A stretch of 64,000 bases of DNA from positions 11,980-75,979 of the forward strand of contig CALTUD010000017.1 of NCBI GenBank assembly GCA_943912335.1. The letters run 5' to 3'. A program made the translations under genes and the position numbers. The notes below the pieces were generated by a model that saw only the letters and a list, made by a program, of their open reading frames with translations, had not been told where the DNA came from and made no database searches. Below are positions 24,879-34,416 of the stretch, piece by piece (position 1 is the first letter of the stretch; every line of letters begins with the position of its first letter). This DNA is from an uncultured Acetobacteraceae bacterium. Lineage in GTDB: Bacteria; Pseudomonadota; Alphaproteobacteria; Acetobacterales; Acetobacteraceae.

Positions 24879-25934
24879 ATGCGGATACTTCTGACCGGCG
24901 GTTGCGGTTTCATCGGATCGGCCGTGGTCCGGCATCTGATCCGGTCCACCGAACACTCGGTGGTGAACGTCGACAAGATGACCTACGCGGCATCCGAGGA
25001 CGTGCTGGAAGAAGCGCTGACCGATCCGCGTCACACCCATATCAAGGCCGACATCGCCGATCTGGCGGCCATGACCGCGATCTTCGCCGAACACAAGCCG
25101 GATGCGGTGATGCATCTGGCGGCTGAAAGCCATGTGGACCGCTCGATCGACGGTCCGGCCGTGTTCATCCAGACCAACGTGGTCGGCACGTTCTCCATGC
25201 TGGAAGCGGCCCGCACCTACTGGTCCGGCCTGGATGTGGAGGCGAAGAAGCGCTTCCGTTTCCACCACATCTCGACCGACGAGGTGTTCGGTGCGCTGGA
25301 TGCTGACGATCCGCCTTTCGTGGAAACCACGCCCTACGATCCGCGCAGCCCGTACTCCGCGTCCAAGGCCGCGTCCGACCATCTGGTTCGCGCCTGGTAC
25401 CACACCTACGGCCTGCCCGCCTTCGTCACCAACACCACCAACAATTACGGTTTCTGGCATTTCCCCGAGAAGCTGATCCCGCTGGTGACCATCAACGCCA
25501 TCGAAGGCCGTGAGCTGCCGGTCTATGGCGACGGTTCCAACGTGCGCGACTGGTTGTTCGTGGAAGACCATGCCAAGGCGCTGGTGCTGGCGGTGGAGAA
25601 GGGCGTTCCGGGCGAGACCTACGCGATCGGCGCCCGCCAGCCGCGCTCCAATCTCCAGGTCGTGCAGGCGATCTGCCGCACGCTGGACGAGCTGCGCCCC
25701 GATCCGGCCGGCCCGCGCGAGCGTCTGATCCGCTACGTCACCGACCGTCCTGGCCACGATTGGCGCTACGAGATCGACGCGACCCACGCCGAAAAGTCCC
25801 TGGACTGGAAGGCCGACCACAATTTCGAAACCGGCATCCGCCGCACCGTGCAATGGTATCTCGACAACCAGGAATGGTGGGAAAAGATCCGCGCCGGCCG
25901 CTACACCGGTCAACGTCTTGGAACGAAGGCTTAA
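24879..25934 (+). CDS. rfbB: dTDP-glucose 4,6-dehydratase
   Basis: 351 residues. Extended SDR with the NAD loop ILLTGGCGFIGSAVVRHL, HLAAESHVDRSIDGP, the catalytic Thr-Asp-Glu in HISTDEVFG, YSASKAASDHLV (YxxxK), and NVRDWLFVEDHAKAL. It makes dTDP-4-keto-6-deoxyglucose. The usual NNYGPYHFPEKLIPL reads NNYGFWHFPEKLIPL here, an unusual pair of substitutions near the substrate pocket. It is the first gene of a compact rhamnose operon; rfbA follows after 3 bp. The divergent upstream gap holds two GCAAC dyads. Confidence 0.95.
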   Translation: MRILLTGGCGFIGSAVVRHLIRSTEHSVVNVDKMTYAASEDVLEEALTDPRHTHIKADIADLAAMTAIFAEHKPDAVMHLAAESHVDRSIDGPAVFIQTNVVGTFSMLEAARTYWSGLDVEAKKRFRFHHISTDEVFGALDADDPPFVETTPYDPRSPYSASKAASDHLVRAWYHTYGLPAFVTNTTNNYGFWHFPEKLIPLVTINAIEGRELPVYGDGSNVRDWLFVEDHAKALVLAVEKGVPGETYAIGARQPRSNLQVVQAICRTLDELRPDPAGPRERLIRYVTDRPGHDWRYEIDATHAEKSLDWKADHNFETGIRRTVQWYLDNQEWWEKIRAGRYTGQRLGTKA

Positions 25935-25937
25935 ACG

Positions 25938-26840
25938 ATGCGCCCGACCGAAAGCCCCACAGGAATGAAGGGCATCCTGCTCGCAGGCGGCTCCGGCACC
26001 CGGCTGCATCCGATCACGCTGGCGGCCAGCAAGCAGCTGCTGCCGGTGTACGACAAGCCGATGATCTATTACCCGCTCAGCACGCTGATGCTGGCGGGCA
26101 TCCGCGACATCATGATCATCTCGACCCCGGCCGATCTGCCGCAGTTCGAGCGTCTGCTGGGCGACGGGTCGCGTTTCGGCGTCCGGTTCGAATACCGCGT
26201 GCAGCCGAGCCCCGACGGCATCGTGCAGGCGTTCCTGATCGCCGATGACTGGCTCGGCAAGAGCCCCTGCGCACTGGCGCTGGGCGACAACCTGATCTTT
26301 GCCGACCATCTGGGCGTTCTGCTGCGTGCCGCCTCCGCACGTCCGGAAGGCGCCACCGTGTTCGCCTATCAGGTGCGCGATCCCGAGCGCTACGGCGTGG
26401 TGTCGTTCGACGAGAGCGGCCGCGCCCTTGAGGTGGTCGAGAAGCCGGCCAACCCGGCCAGCAACTGGGCCATCACCGGCCTTTATTTCTACGACAACCG
26501 CGTTCTCGATCTGGCCAAGAAGATCAAGCCGAGCCCGCGCGGCGAGCTGGAGATCACCGATCTCAACCGGCTCTATCTCGAGGAAGGCACGTTGCATGTC
26601 GACCGTCTCGGCCGCGGCTGCGCCTGGCTCGATGCCGGCATGCCGGACAGCCTGATGCAGGCCGGCACCTTCGTGCAGACCATCCAGTCCCGTCAGGGCA
26701 TGCTGGTCGGCTGCCCGGAAGAGGTCGCGTTCCGCATGGGCTTCATCGACGCCGCCCAGCTGCGCGATCAGGCGAAGAAGCTCAGCAAGACCGAACTCGG
26801 ACGTCTGCTGCTCGAACTCGCCGACGGCGTGCACGCCTGA
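25938..26840 (+). CDS. rfbA: Glucose-1-phosphate thymidylyltransferase
   Basis: 300 residues, or 291 from ATG 25965 (MKGILLAGG), which matches family N-termini better; the first nine residues are non-conserved. Motifs: LLAGGSGTRLHPITLAASKQLLPVYDKPMIYYPLS, ALGDNLIF, PERYGVVSFD, VEKPANPASNWAITGLYFYD, RGCAWLDAGMPDSLM. It makes dTDP-glucose for RfbB. Gene order B-A-C-D with spacings of 3, 22 and -1 bp shows one transcript. Confidence 0.96.
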   Translation: MRPTESPTGMKGILLAGGSGTRLHPITLAASKQLLPVYDKPMIYYPLSTLMLAGIRDIMIISTPADLPQFERLLGDGSRFGVRFEYRVQPSPDGIVQAFLIADDWLGKSPCALALGDNLIFADHLGVLLRAASARPEGATVFAYQVRDPERYGVVSFDESGRALEVVEKPANPASNWAITGLYFYDNRVLDLAKKIKPSPRGELEITDLNRLYLEEGTLHVDRLGRGCAWLDAGMPDSLMQAGTFVQTIQSRQGMLVGCPEEVAFRMGFIDAAQLRDQAKKLSKTELGRLLLELADGVHA

Positions 26841-26862
26841 ACCGCACGGAAAGAACGAACGC

Positions 26863-27423
26863 ATGAAGGTCGAACGGCTCGCCATCCCCGAGGTGGTCCT
26901 GATCACGCCGCCGAAGTTCGGCGACGCGCGCGGCTTCTTCTCGGAGACCTACAACTATCCGCGTTTGAAGGAGGAGGCCGGGATCGACCTCGCCTTCGTG
27001 CAGGACAATCATTCGTTCTCGAAGCAGCGCGGCGTGGTGCGCGGCCTGCACTGCCAGCTCGACCCGCACGCCCAGGGCAAGCTGCTGCGCTGCTCCAAGG
27101 GCGCCATCTACGACGTGGCCGTGGACGCCCGCACCGGCTCTCCGACCTATGGCCAGTGGGTCGGCGCCGAGCTGACCGGCGACAACTGGGCCCAGCTCTG
27201 GATTCCGCCGGGCTTCCTGCACGGGTTCTGCACCCTGACCGACGATGTCGAGGTGCTCTACAAGTGCACGGATGTCTGGAACAAGGCGAGCGAGCGCGCC
27301 GTGATCTGGAACTGCCCCGAGATCGGCATCGACTGGCCGATCGAGCCCGAGGAAGCCCTGCTGTCGGAAAAGGACGCGGCCGCGCCGCACTTCTCCGAGG
27401 CTGCCGGCTGGTTCCAGTACTGA
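26863..27423 (+). CDS. rfbC: dTDP-4-dehydrorhamnose 3,5-epimerase
   Basis: 186 residues. Cupin-type epimerase: VVLITPPKFGDARGFFSETYN, FVQDNHSFSKQRGVVRGLHCQLDPHAQGKLLRC (catalytic His in RGLHCQ), GAIYDVAVDAR, IPPGFLHGFCTLTDDVEVLYKCTD and NCPEIGIDWPI. Third enzyme of dTDP-L-rhamnose synthesis. Its TGA overlaps the rfbD ATG (TGATG). Confidence 0.96.
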   Translation: MKVERLAIPEVVLITPPKFGDARGFFSETYNYPRLKEEAGIDLAFVQDNHSFSKQRGVVRGLHCQLDPHAQGKLLRCSKGAIYDVAVDARTGSPTYGQWVGAELTGDNWAQLWIPPGFLHGFCTLTDDVEVLYKCTDVWNKASERAVIWNCPEIGIDWPIEPEEALLSEKDAAAPHFSEAAGWFQY

Positions 27424-28328
27424 TGGCGGCGCTTCCGGACGGCGGTCCGATCCTGGTCACGGGCGGCAACGGCCAGCTCGCGACCTCCCTGGTCCGGTTC
27501 GGCGGCGCGCGTATCCGGCGCGTCGGCCGTCCGGACTTCGATTTCGATCGTCCGGAGACGATCGAGGCGTCGTTCCACGCCATCCAGCCGTCGGCGCTGA
27601 TCAACGCCGCCGCCTGGACCGCCGTGGATCTGGCCGAGACCGAGCAGGACGGCGCCGCACGCGCCAATCGCGACGGTCCGCGCCGTCTGGCCGAGCTCTG
27701 TGCCGAGGCCGGCATTCCACTGATCCACGTTTCCACCGACTACGTGTTCGACGGCGACAAGCGCGAACCGTATGTGGAAACCGATCCCACCTGCCCGACC
27801 GGCGTGTATGGCCGCACCAAGGCCGAGGGGGAGCAGGCCGTTCTTGCGGCCAATCCGCAGACCGTGGTGCTGCGCACCGCCTGGGTCTATTCGGCCTCCG
27901 GCAAGAACTTCGTCCGCACCATGCTGGGAGCCGGGGCGAAGAATCCGACCCTGAAGGTGGTGGGCGATCAGATCGGCTCGCCCACCTCCTCCGACGATCT
28001 GGCGGAAGCGATCCTGTCCATCCTGGCCACGATCGAGACCGGCGGCTGGAAGCCGGATTATGCCGGGCTGTATCACGCCACCGGGTCGGGCGAGACCTCC
28101 TGGCACGGCCTTGCCGTGGCGGCGCTGGAGCGCGCGGCCGAGCATGGCCAGCCCATGCCGGAGGTGCTGGCCATCCGCACCGAGGACTGGCCGACCCCGG
28201 CCAAACGACCGGCCGATTCCCGCCTGGATGGCAGCAAGCTGCATCGGGTGTTCGGCGTGCGTCTGCCGGACTGGCGTGCCAGCGTGTCGCGCACCGTGGA
28301 CGAGCTGATGGGACGCTCGCCCGCATGA
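27423..28328 (+). CDS. rfbD: dTDP-4-dehydrorhamnose reductase
   Basis: 301 residues. SDR: ILVTGGNGQLATSLVRF, LINAAAWTAVDLAETEQDGA, LIHVSTDYVFDGDKREPYVE, TGVYGRTKAEGEQAVL (YxxxK), TAWVYSASGKNFVRTML, RPADSRLDGSKL. It makes dTDP-L-rhamnose. ATG 27423 overlaps the preceding stop and gives family length. The start region MAALPDGGP is a few residues longer than usual. Confidence 0.95.
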   Translation: MAALPDGGPILVTGGNGQLATSLVRFGGARIRRVGRPDFDFDRPETIEASFHAIQPSALINAAAWTAVDLAETEQDGAARANRDGPRRLAELCAEAGIPLIHVSTDYVFDGDKREPYVETDPTCPTGVYGRTKAEGEQAVLAANPQTVVLRTAWVYSASGKNFVRTMLGAGAKNPTLKVVGDQIGSPTSSDDLAEAILSILATIETGGWKPDYAGLYHATGSGETSWHGLAVAALERAAEHGQPMPEVLAIRTEDWPTPAKRPADSRLDGSKLHRVFGVRLPDWRASVSRTVDELMGRSPA

Positions 28329-28346
28329 TCCACGATCGCTGATCGC

Positions 28347-29273
28347 TTGGAGACTACCGGGCAGGTTTCCATCCTGCTCTCGACCTTCAATGGCGCTGCT
28401 TTCCTCCCGGCGCAGCTCGCCTCCTTCGGCACCCAGAGCTGGCGCGACTGGGTGCTGTACTGGCGCGATGACGGCTCCACCGACGGGACGCCCGATCTGT
28501 TGCGCGCCTTCGCGGCGGGCGACGGCAAAGGACGCTGCATCGAGATTGCCGATACCGCCGGCCATCTCGGCATCGCGGGCTCCTTCCTGACCCTGCTGCG
28601 CGCGGCCCCGCCCGATACCATCGCCGCTTTCGCCGATCAGGACGATGTCTGGCTGCCGGGCAAGATCGAGCGCGGCGTGGCGGCGCTGAGCGGGCTGCCG
28701 GAAACGCGTCCGGCCTTGTATTGCAGCCGTCAGACCCTGGTCGACGAGGAACTGTGCACGCTGGGCCTGTCTCCGCATCGCGGCGCACCGGCGGTGTTTC
28801 CGGCCGGCCTGACCCAGAACGTCGCCACCGGTTGCACCGTGATGCTGAACGGCGCCGCTGCCGCCCTGGTGCGCGCTTCGGACGCGCCGGACGGCACGCT
28901 GCATGACTGGTGGTCCTATCTCGTCGTCAGCGCCGCCGGCGGCGCTTTGATCAACGATCCCGTGCCGACCGTTCTGTATCGTCAGCACACCGCCAACGCC
29001 GTCGGCGCGCCGCATTCGGCGCTCAGCCGCGGCATCGCCGCGCTGCGACGCGGTCCGGATGCGTTCATGGGGTTGTTCCGCCGGCATGTCGCGGCCCTGC
29101 TGCGCACGCCGCGGCAATTGTCGCCGCAGGCGCTGCGCGATCTTCGCATGCTGGACCGGGCGCTGCAGGGCGGGCCGGTGGCACGCCTGCTGGCGATGGG
29201 GCGCGTCCGGCATCTGGTGCGACAGACCCGTCTGGAGACGGCCTTGTTCCGCCTCTGGTTCCTGCTCGGCTGA
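28347..29273 (+). CDS. Family 2 glycosyltransferase (rhamnosyltransferase-like)
   Basis: 308 residues. GT2 fold: VSILLSTFNGAAFLPAQLASF, YWRDDGSTDGTPDLL (nucleotide-sugar Asp), and AFADQDDVWLPGKIERG, the DxD-like ADQDDVW block common in rhamnosyl- and galactosyltransferases. HDWWSYLVVSAAGG and a C-terminal amphipathic helix region follow. No ATG fits; TTG 28347 follows rfbD by 18 bp. Position after rfbD suggests it uses dTDP-rhamnose in surface polysaccharide, which is inference. Confidence 0.88.
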   Translation: METTGQVSILLSTFNGAAFLPAQLASFGTQSWRDWVLYWRDDGSTDGTPDLLRAFAAGDGKGRCIEIADTAGHLGIAGSFLTLLRAAPPDTIAAFADQDDVWLPGKIERGVAALSGLPETRPALYCSRQTLVDEELCTLGLSPHRGAPAVFPAGLTQNVATGCTVMLNGAAAALVRASDAPDGTLHDWWSYLVVSAAGGALINDPVPTVLYRQHTANAVGAPHSALSRGIAALRRGPDAFMGLFRRHVAALLRTPRQLSPQALRDLRMLDRALQGGPVARLLAMGRVRHLVRQTRLETALFRLWFLLG

Positions 29274-29284
29274 GGGAGAACGCG

Positions 29285-29674
29285 ATGCGACGCGACCCGA
29301 TCGGACTCGTCTGGCTGGCCGGGCTCGGCCTCGCCGTTCTGCTGACCGTGTATGGCCCGTCCGTCCTGGGCTTCGATCCGGGGCTGATCCTGAACCGGAT
29401 CGGCGTCACGCTGCGCGGCCTGAGCGATCCGGCGCTGCGCATGGTCCGTGGGTTCGCCATTGCCGCGTTCGCGGTGTTCGTCGTGCTCTGCGTTCTGGCG
29501 CGCCGTCGCGGTCAGCCCGCCATGGCGATGGCGATCGTGGTGTCGGTCCTGTTCGTGATCCTGGCCGGCGGCCCGGGCGGCTGGAACACGCATCTGCACG
29601 ACGCGCACTGGCCGGCGGCGCTGCTGGTGTCGCTGGTCGGCGCCCTGCTGATGACGGGGCGCCTGCGCCGCTGA
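29285..29674 (+). CDS. Small integral membrane protein, hypothetical
   Basis: 129 residues with four hydrophobic segments (about 7-24, 53-72, 79-97, 109-123). Not recognised. GLILNRIGVTLRGLSDPALRMVRG lies between helices 1 and 2, and GGPGGWNTHLHDAHWPAALLV between 3 and 4. It begins 11 bp after the glycosyltransferase, with GAGGGAGAA before the ATG, so it is the last gene of the rhamnose operon. A role in polysaccharide export or anchoring is only a guess. Confidence 0.72.
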   Translation: MRRDPIGLVWLAGLGLAVLLTVYGPSVLGFDPGLILNRIGVTLRGLSDPALRMVRGFAIAAFAVFVVLCVLARRRGQPAMAMAIVVSVLFVILAGGPGGWNTHLHDAHWPAALLVSLVGALLMTGRLRR

Positions 29675-29678
29675 GCGC

Positions 29679-30608
29679 TCAATCGTCGCGCCGGTCGACG
29701 CTCTTGAAGCCATAGGTCTCGTAGCGTGTGGTCAGACGGTTGTTGGCGACCTGCACCACCGTGAAACCCTCAGGCGTGCCCAGATGGGTGCCGTGCCACC
29801 AATTGCCGCTGACCGCGCCGCCGGTGATGAACGGGATGCCGCGCCAGAGAACGGTCTCGTTCACATGGGTATGGCCCTGCAACACACCGAGCAAGTTGCG
29901 CCCGTAGAACAGCGCCAGCACTTCGGCTGCGTTGATCACGCTGAGCTTGTGCTTGCCGCAATCCGGGGATGGCGGCAGGTATTGCCCGTAGGCGGTGACC
30001 AGTGGGATGTGGCTGGCGACGATGATCGGCTGCCCCGGTGGCAGTCTGTTCAACTCCGAAGCCAGCCACGCGATCTGCGCCGCGTCGATCCGGCCTTCGT
30101 AGTCGCGATCGTCGGTCAACCCGATCGAATCCAGCACGAAGAACTGCACGCCGCGATGGCGGAAGCTGTAATGCAGGGCGCCCCAATGATCCTGGAAGTA
30201 TTTTTTGCCGTAGAGCGGATCGTTCGGCAGCGCGCCGCTCTTGGGATAGACGCCGAAGCAGTCGTGATTGCCGATCATGTTGCGGATCGGCAGCGCCAGA
30301 TCCTGTTCCGTCCGCTTGTAGAGATCGGCCAGCATGTCCGCCCGTCCGCGTGCCACGCCCAGCGCGTCGAACACGTGGTCGCCGCCCTGGAGCACGAAAT
30401 CGCCGCCGATCGCCCGGGCGCGCCGGAACGCGTCGGCGCAGCCGGCGGTGGCGTTCAGCTCGGGCTGGAGATGCGTGTCGGTGACGAACAGGAAGGAGAA
30501 GCTTTCATGCGGCAGCGGCGCGACTTCGGCGCGTGCGGCGCCGCCGATCAGACCCAAAGTGGCGATGCCGCCGCCCAGAAGCGTGCGCCGTCCGATTGGC
30601 GTGGTCAT
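29679..30608 (-). CDS. Secreted metallophosphoesterase (Tat substrate)
   Basis: 309 residues. A twin-arginine signal, GRRTLLGGGIATLGLIGGAARA, precedes the calcineurin-like fold: FLFVTDTHLQPEL (DxH), FVLQGGDHVFD (GDxx), MIGNHDCFG (GNHD), IIVASHIPLV and VLQGHTHVNET (GHxH). All five metal-binding blocks are intact. ATG 30608 places the Tat motif at the N-terminus. The substrate is unknown; family members act on nucleotides, phosphodiesters or phospholipids. It converges on the rhamnose operon with a 4-bp gap. Confidence 0.9.
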   Translation of the reverse strand: MTTPIGRRTLLGGGIATLGLIGGAARAEVAPLPHESFSFLFVTDTHLQPELNATAGCADAFRRARAIGGDFVLQGGDHVFDALGVARGRADMLADLYKRTEQDLALPIRNMIGNHDCFGVYPKSGALPNDPLYGKKYFQDHWGALHYSFRHRGVQFFVLDSIGLTDDRDYEGRIDAAQIAWLASELNRLPPGQPIIVASHIPLVTAYGQYLPPSPDCGKHKLSVINAAEVLALFYGRNLLGVLQGHTHVNETVLWRGIPFITGGAVSGNWWHGTHLGTPEGFTVVQVANNRLTTRYETYGFKSVDRRDD

Positions 30609-30678
30609 GTCGCGGCTCCCGTTCGGTTCCGCGCCTGCATGCGCGCTGGGAGCCAGCGGGTAAAATGACGGTTTCGCG

Positions 30679-31590
30679 TCAGGACGGGTCCGGCAGCACC
30701 GTGCGGACGATGGAGGCATCGAGCGCTTCGTAGTCGTCGTAGCCGATGGTGGCGTAGAGTTCGCGCCGCGTCTGCATGCGCGGCAGCATCGCCTCGGTCG
30801 AGCCGTCGCGCCGGATCGTCTCGTACAGCTCCTGCTGCGCCTTGTTGGCGACGCGCAAGGAGCTGACTGGCCAGATCACCATCTTGTAGCCGAACTGCTC
30901 GAACGCCGCGGCGGTGAAGAACGGTGTGCGGCCGAACTCGGTCATGTTGGCGAGCAGGGGAACGCCCGGCATGCGTCGCGCGAATTCGCGGAACATCTCC
31001 GCGTCGAGCATGGCCTCGGGGAAGATCGCATCCGCACCGGCTTCGACGTAGAGCTTGGCGCGGGCGATCGCCGCGTCCATGCCTTCGGAGGCGGCGGCAT
31101 CGGTGCGGGCGACCACCACCAGGTGGCGTCGCGCTTTTGCCGCCGCGGCGATTTTCACCGCCATGTCGGCCGGTGCGGTGAGTTTCTTGTCGTTCAGATG
31201 CCCGCATTTCTTGGGCAGGAGCTGATCTTCCAGATGCAGCGCCGCAGCACCCGCTTCCTCGAAGGCGCGCACGGTGTGCATCACGTTTAGCGCTTCGCCG
31301 TAACCCGTGTCGGCATCGACGAGAACCGGAAGGCCGGACGCGCGGGAGACCTGACGGATAAAGAAACACACCTCGTCCACGGTGATGATGCCCAGATCGG
31401 GCAGGCCCATGGAGGCGGTCATCGCGGCGCCGGACAGATAACAGCTTTCGAATCCTGCAGCCTTCGCCTGCAACGAGGCCTGACCGTTATGCGTGCCGGG
31501 AATCTGCAGAATGCCGTCGCGTTCGAGGAGGCGGCGGAAGCGAAGCCCTGCGGGTTCGGTCGGGAGATCCTGCGCGATGAGATAAGGCAT
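30679..31590 (-). CDS. prpB: 2-methylisocitrate lyase
   Basis: 303 residues. Isocitrate-lyase/PEP-mutase superfamily with the catalytic KKCGH (in LPKKCGHLNDKKL), VLVDADTGYG, HLEDQ, VVARTDAAASEGMDAAIARA, and NMTEFGRTPFF. It splits 2-methylisocitrate into pyruvate and succinate. It is the last gene of prpD-prpC-prpB; prpC ends 10 bp upstream. This order and gene set define the methylcitrate route for propionate. Confidence 0.95.
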   Translation of the reverse strand: MPYLIAQDLPTEPAGLRFRRLLERDGILQIPGTHNGQASLQAKAAGFESCYLSGAAMTASMGLPDLGIITVDEVCFFIRQVSRASGLPVLVDADTGYGEALNVMHTVRAFEEAGAAALHLEDQLLPKKCGHLNDKKLTAPADMAVKIAAAAKARRHLVVVARTDAAASEGMDAAIARAKLYVEAGADAIFPEAMLDAEMFREFARRMPGVPLLANMTEFGRTPFFTAAAFEQFGYKMVIWPVSSLRVANKAQQELYETIRRDGSTEAMLPRMQTRRELYATIGYDDYEALDASIVRTVLPDPS

Positions 31591-31600
31591 GATTCTGTGC

Positions 31601-32749
31601 TCAACCGCGCGCGTCGAGCGGCACGAAGGGGAGGTTCTCCGGGCCGATATACTGCGCTGTCGGGCGGATGATCTTGTTGTCGGCGCGCTGTTCGATCGCG
31701 TGCGCGGCCCAGCCGGCCGTCCGGGCCATCACGAACAGGGGCGTGAACATCGCGGTGGGAACGCCCATCGCGGCGTAGGACACGGCGGAAAACCAGTCCA
31801 GATTGGCGAACATCTTCTTGCTGTCGGCCATCACGCGTTCGATACGCTCGGCGACCAGAAACCGTGCAAGCGTCCCTGACTCTTCGGAGAGTTCGCGGGC
31901 GATCCGTTTGATCACCGCATTGCGTGGATCGCTGACGGTATAGACCGGATGTCCGAAGCCAATCACCACCTCCTTGCGGGCGATCCGCTCTGCGATATCC
32001 GCCTCCGCCTCGTCCGGCGTGGCGTAACGGGCCTGGATGTCGAGCGCGACCTCGTTGGCGCCCCCATGTTTGGGGCCGCGCAACGCGCCGATTCCTGCCG
32101 TTACCGCCGAATACAGATCTGAACCGGTGCCGGCGACCACGCGTGCGGCGAAGGTGGAAGCGTTGAATTCGTGTTCCGCATACAGGATCAGGGAGATATG
32201 CATCGCACGCACCCATCTCTCCGGCGGTTTCTCGCCGTGCAGGAGATGCAGGAAATGCGCGCCGATGCTGTCGTCATCGGTATCCACGTCGACCGAGACG
32301 CCGTTCTGCGTGGCGTGGAACCAGATCAGCAGCATGGAGCCGAGCGAGGCCAGCAAGCGGTCGGCGATGTCGCGCGCGCCGGCGAAATTGTGGTCGTCCC
32401 GTTCAGGAAGAACGCAGCCCAGCGCCGAAACACCCGTGCGCATCACGTCCATCGGGTGCGATGCGGCCGGCAGGTTTTCCAGAACGGCCCGCACCTGCGC
32501 AGGGACGCCGCGCAGACGCTTGAGCTTGCGCTTGTATGCGGCGAGTTCGGCACGGTTGGGCAACGAGCCATGAACCAGAAGATGAGCGACTTCCTCGAAC
32601 TCGCATTGTTCCGCAAGATCCAGAATGTCGTAGCCGCGATAATGAAGATCGTTTCCGGTGCGGCCGACCGTGCACAACGCCGTGTTGCCGGCGACCACGC
32701 CGGAAAGGGCGACGGATTTCTTCGGCTTCGGTGCCGTGTTCTCCGTCAT
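31601..32749 (-). CDS. prpC: 2-methylcitrate synthase
   Basis: 382 residues. Citrate-synthase fold: GNTALCTVGRTGNDLHYRGYDILDLA, YAEHEFNASTFAARVVAGTGSDLYSAVTAGIGALRGPKHGGANE (catalytic His in HEFNAS and KHGGAN), GFGHPVYTVSDPRN. It condenses propionyl-CoA with oxaloacetate. The context between prpD and prpB separates it from housekeeping citrate synthase. Its ATG overlaps the prpD stop. Confidence 0.95.
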   Translation of the reverse strand: MTENTAPKPKKSVALSGVVAGNTALCTVGRTGNDLHYRGYDILDLAEQCEFEEVAHLLVHGSLPNRAELAAYKRKLKRLRGVPAQVRAVLENLPAASHPMDVMRTGVSALGCVLPERDDHNFAGARDIADRLLASLGSMLLIWFHATQNGVSVDVDTDDDSIGAHFLHLLHGEKPPERWVRAMHISLILYAEHEFNASTFAARVVAGTGSDLYSAVTAGIGALRGPKHGGANEVALDIQARYATPDEAEADIAERIARKEVVIGFGHPVYTVSDPRNAVIKRIARELSEESGTLARFLVAERIERVMADSKKMFANLDWFSAVSYAAMGVPTAMFTPLFVMARTAGWAAHAIEQRADNKIIRPTAQYIGPENLPFVPLDARG

Positions 32750-34248
32750 CAGAAGATGCCCTTCTCACCGCGTCGTAGCGAGTCTCCGGGCAGGGCGATG
32801 GTGAGTTGCGACAGGTCCCGCGCGTCGAGGTCCGGCAGGCGCTGCACCAGGGAGAGAAAGCGCTCCGACTCTGCCGGCTCGAGAATATCCCCGGTCAGGA
32901 CACGGAATTTGCGAATGTAGTCCGCACGCTGCCAGGGCGTGCGGCCGAGCGTATGCGCGTTCGCGACGGCCAGTTCGCCGTCCACGACCGCGCCGTTGCG
33001 GAGCGTGATGACGATGCGGCCGCCGAACGCCTTCACGGCGGGGTCTTCGGAATGGTAGCGCGCGGTCCAGTCCGGCGTTTCCACGGTGGAGATCTTGCGC
33101 CACAGAGCGACCGTATCCGGACGTCGCGCGCGCTCCGGCGCGTAGGAGCGCTCGTGGTGCCATTCGCCGTCCTGCAGGGCGACGGCGACGATATACATGA
33201 TGGAATGATCGAGGGTTTCGCGCGATGCGTTCGGATCGAATTTCTGCGGATCGTTGGAACCGGTGCCGATCACGTAATGCGTATGGTGCGACGTCTCGAT
33301 CAGGATGCTCTCGACATCGTCCCAGTTCTCGATGCGCCGGCCGAGGTCGAAAGCCAGATCGATCAAGGCCTGGCTTTGATATTCGGCGGAATGTTCCTTG
33401 GTGTAGGTCGCGAGGATGGCGCGCTTCGGCTCGCCGGGTGCCGGAAGCGGCACGGTATAGCGGGCGTCCTTGCCGTCCAGCATCCAGCTGATCACGCCGT
33501 CTTCGCCTTCGTAGATCGGGCTCGGCGCGCCCTCGCCGCGCAGGGCGCGATCCACCGCCTCGATCGCCAGCTTGCCGGCATGGCTGGGGGCGAACGCCTT
33601 CCAGGACGAGATCTCGCCTTTGCGCGACTGACGTGTGGCCGTGGTGGTGTGCAACGCCTGCTGCACGGCCTGGAAGATGATCTCCGTCGGCAGGCGTAGC
33701 AGGGTTCCGATGCCAGCGGCTGCGGACGGGCCCAGATGCGCGACGTGATCGATCTTGTGCTTGTGCAGGGATATGCCGCGTACCAGATCGACCTGGATCT
33801 CGTAGCCCGTCGCGAGGCCGCGGACCAGCTCGGCGCCGGTGCAGCCGCATTGCTGAGCCACGGCCAGGATCGGCGGGACGTTGTCGCCGGGATGGGAGTA
33901 TTCCGCCGCGAGAAAGGTGTCGTGGTAATCCAGCTCCCGCACGGCGGTGCCGTTGGCCCACGCGGCCCACTCCGCATGCACGCGCACATCCGGGCCGCAG
34001 CCGAACACGGTGGCGCCGCCGGGACGGGCATGCGCCAGCGCCTGATCGCGCGCCGTGACCACCGGGTGCCGGTTCGCCGACGCGATCGCCACGGCGGCGT
34101 TGTCGATCAAACGGTTGACGATCATCTCCGCGACGTCGTGTTCCACGGCCACGGGATCGGAGGCCACAGTCGCGATCTTCCAGGCGAGCTGGTTTTCGCG
34201 CGGCAGGCGGTCGCTTTCAGGATGAACGCGCACCTCGTGGGAAATCAT
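32749..34248 (-). CDS. prpD: 2-methylcitrate dehydratase
   Basis: 499 residues. MmgE/PrpD family: VNRLIDNAAVAIASANRHPV, VRELDYHDTFLAAEYSHPGDNVPPILAVAQ, HKHKIDHVAHLGPSAAAGIG, AFAPSHAGKLAIEAV, SHHTHYVIGTGSNDPQKFDPNASRETLDHSIMYI. It dehydrates 2-methylcitrate to methylaconitate. ATG 34248 (MISHEVRVHP) matches family starts. It is the first gene of the operon; the 168-bp gap upstream holds no regulator gene, and no PrpR is visible in the window. Confidence 0.95.
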   Translation of the reverse strand: MISHEVRVHPESDRLPRENQLAWKIATVASDPVAVEHDVAEMIVNRLIDNAAVAIASANRHPVVTARDQALAHARPGGATVFGCGPDVRVHAEWAAWANGTAVRELDYHDTFLAAEYSHPGDNVPPILAVAQQCGCTGAELVRGLATGYEIQVDLVRGISLHKHKIDHVAHLGPSAAAGIGTLLRLPTEIIFQAVQQALHTTTATRQSRKGEISSWKAFAPSHAGKLAIEAVDRALRGEGAPSPIYEGEDGVISWMLDGKDARYTVPLPAPGEPKRAILATYTKEHSAEYQSQALIDLAFDLGRRIENWDDVESILIETSHHTHYVIGTGSNDPQKFDPNASRETLDHSIMYIVAVALQDGEWHHERSYAPERARRPDTVALWRKISTVETPDWTARYHSEDPAVKAFGGRIVITLRNGAVVDGELAVANAHTLGRTPWQRADYIRKFRVLTGDILEPAESERFLSLVQRLPDLDARDLSQLTIALPGDSLRRGEKGIF

Positions 34249-34416
34249 CGGCAAATCCTGAAGCCGTGGGAACTGATCGCGATTATCCGCCGTGCGACGC
34301 GGAGGGCAAAGCCCCGCCCCTGCATTTTCCTGTGATGCTGCAACGCACAAACGAATGTGACGTGGCGTTGCCGGATGATCTCTTCCGTTCCGGCGGGACG
34401 GCACCAGATTCAGGCC

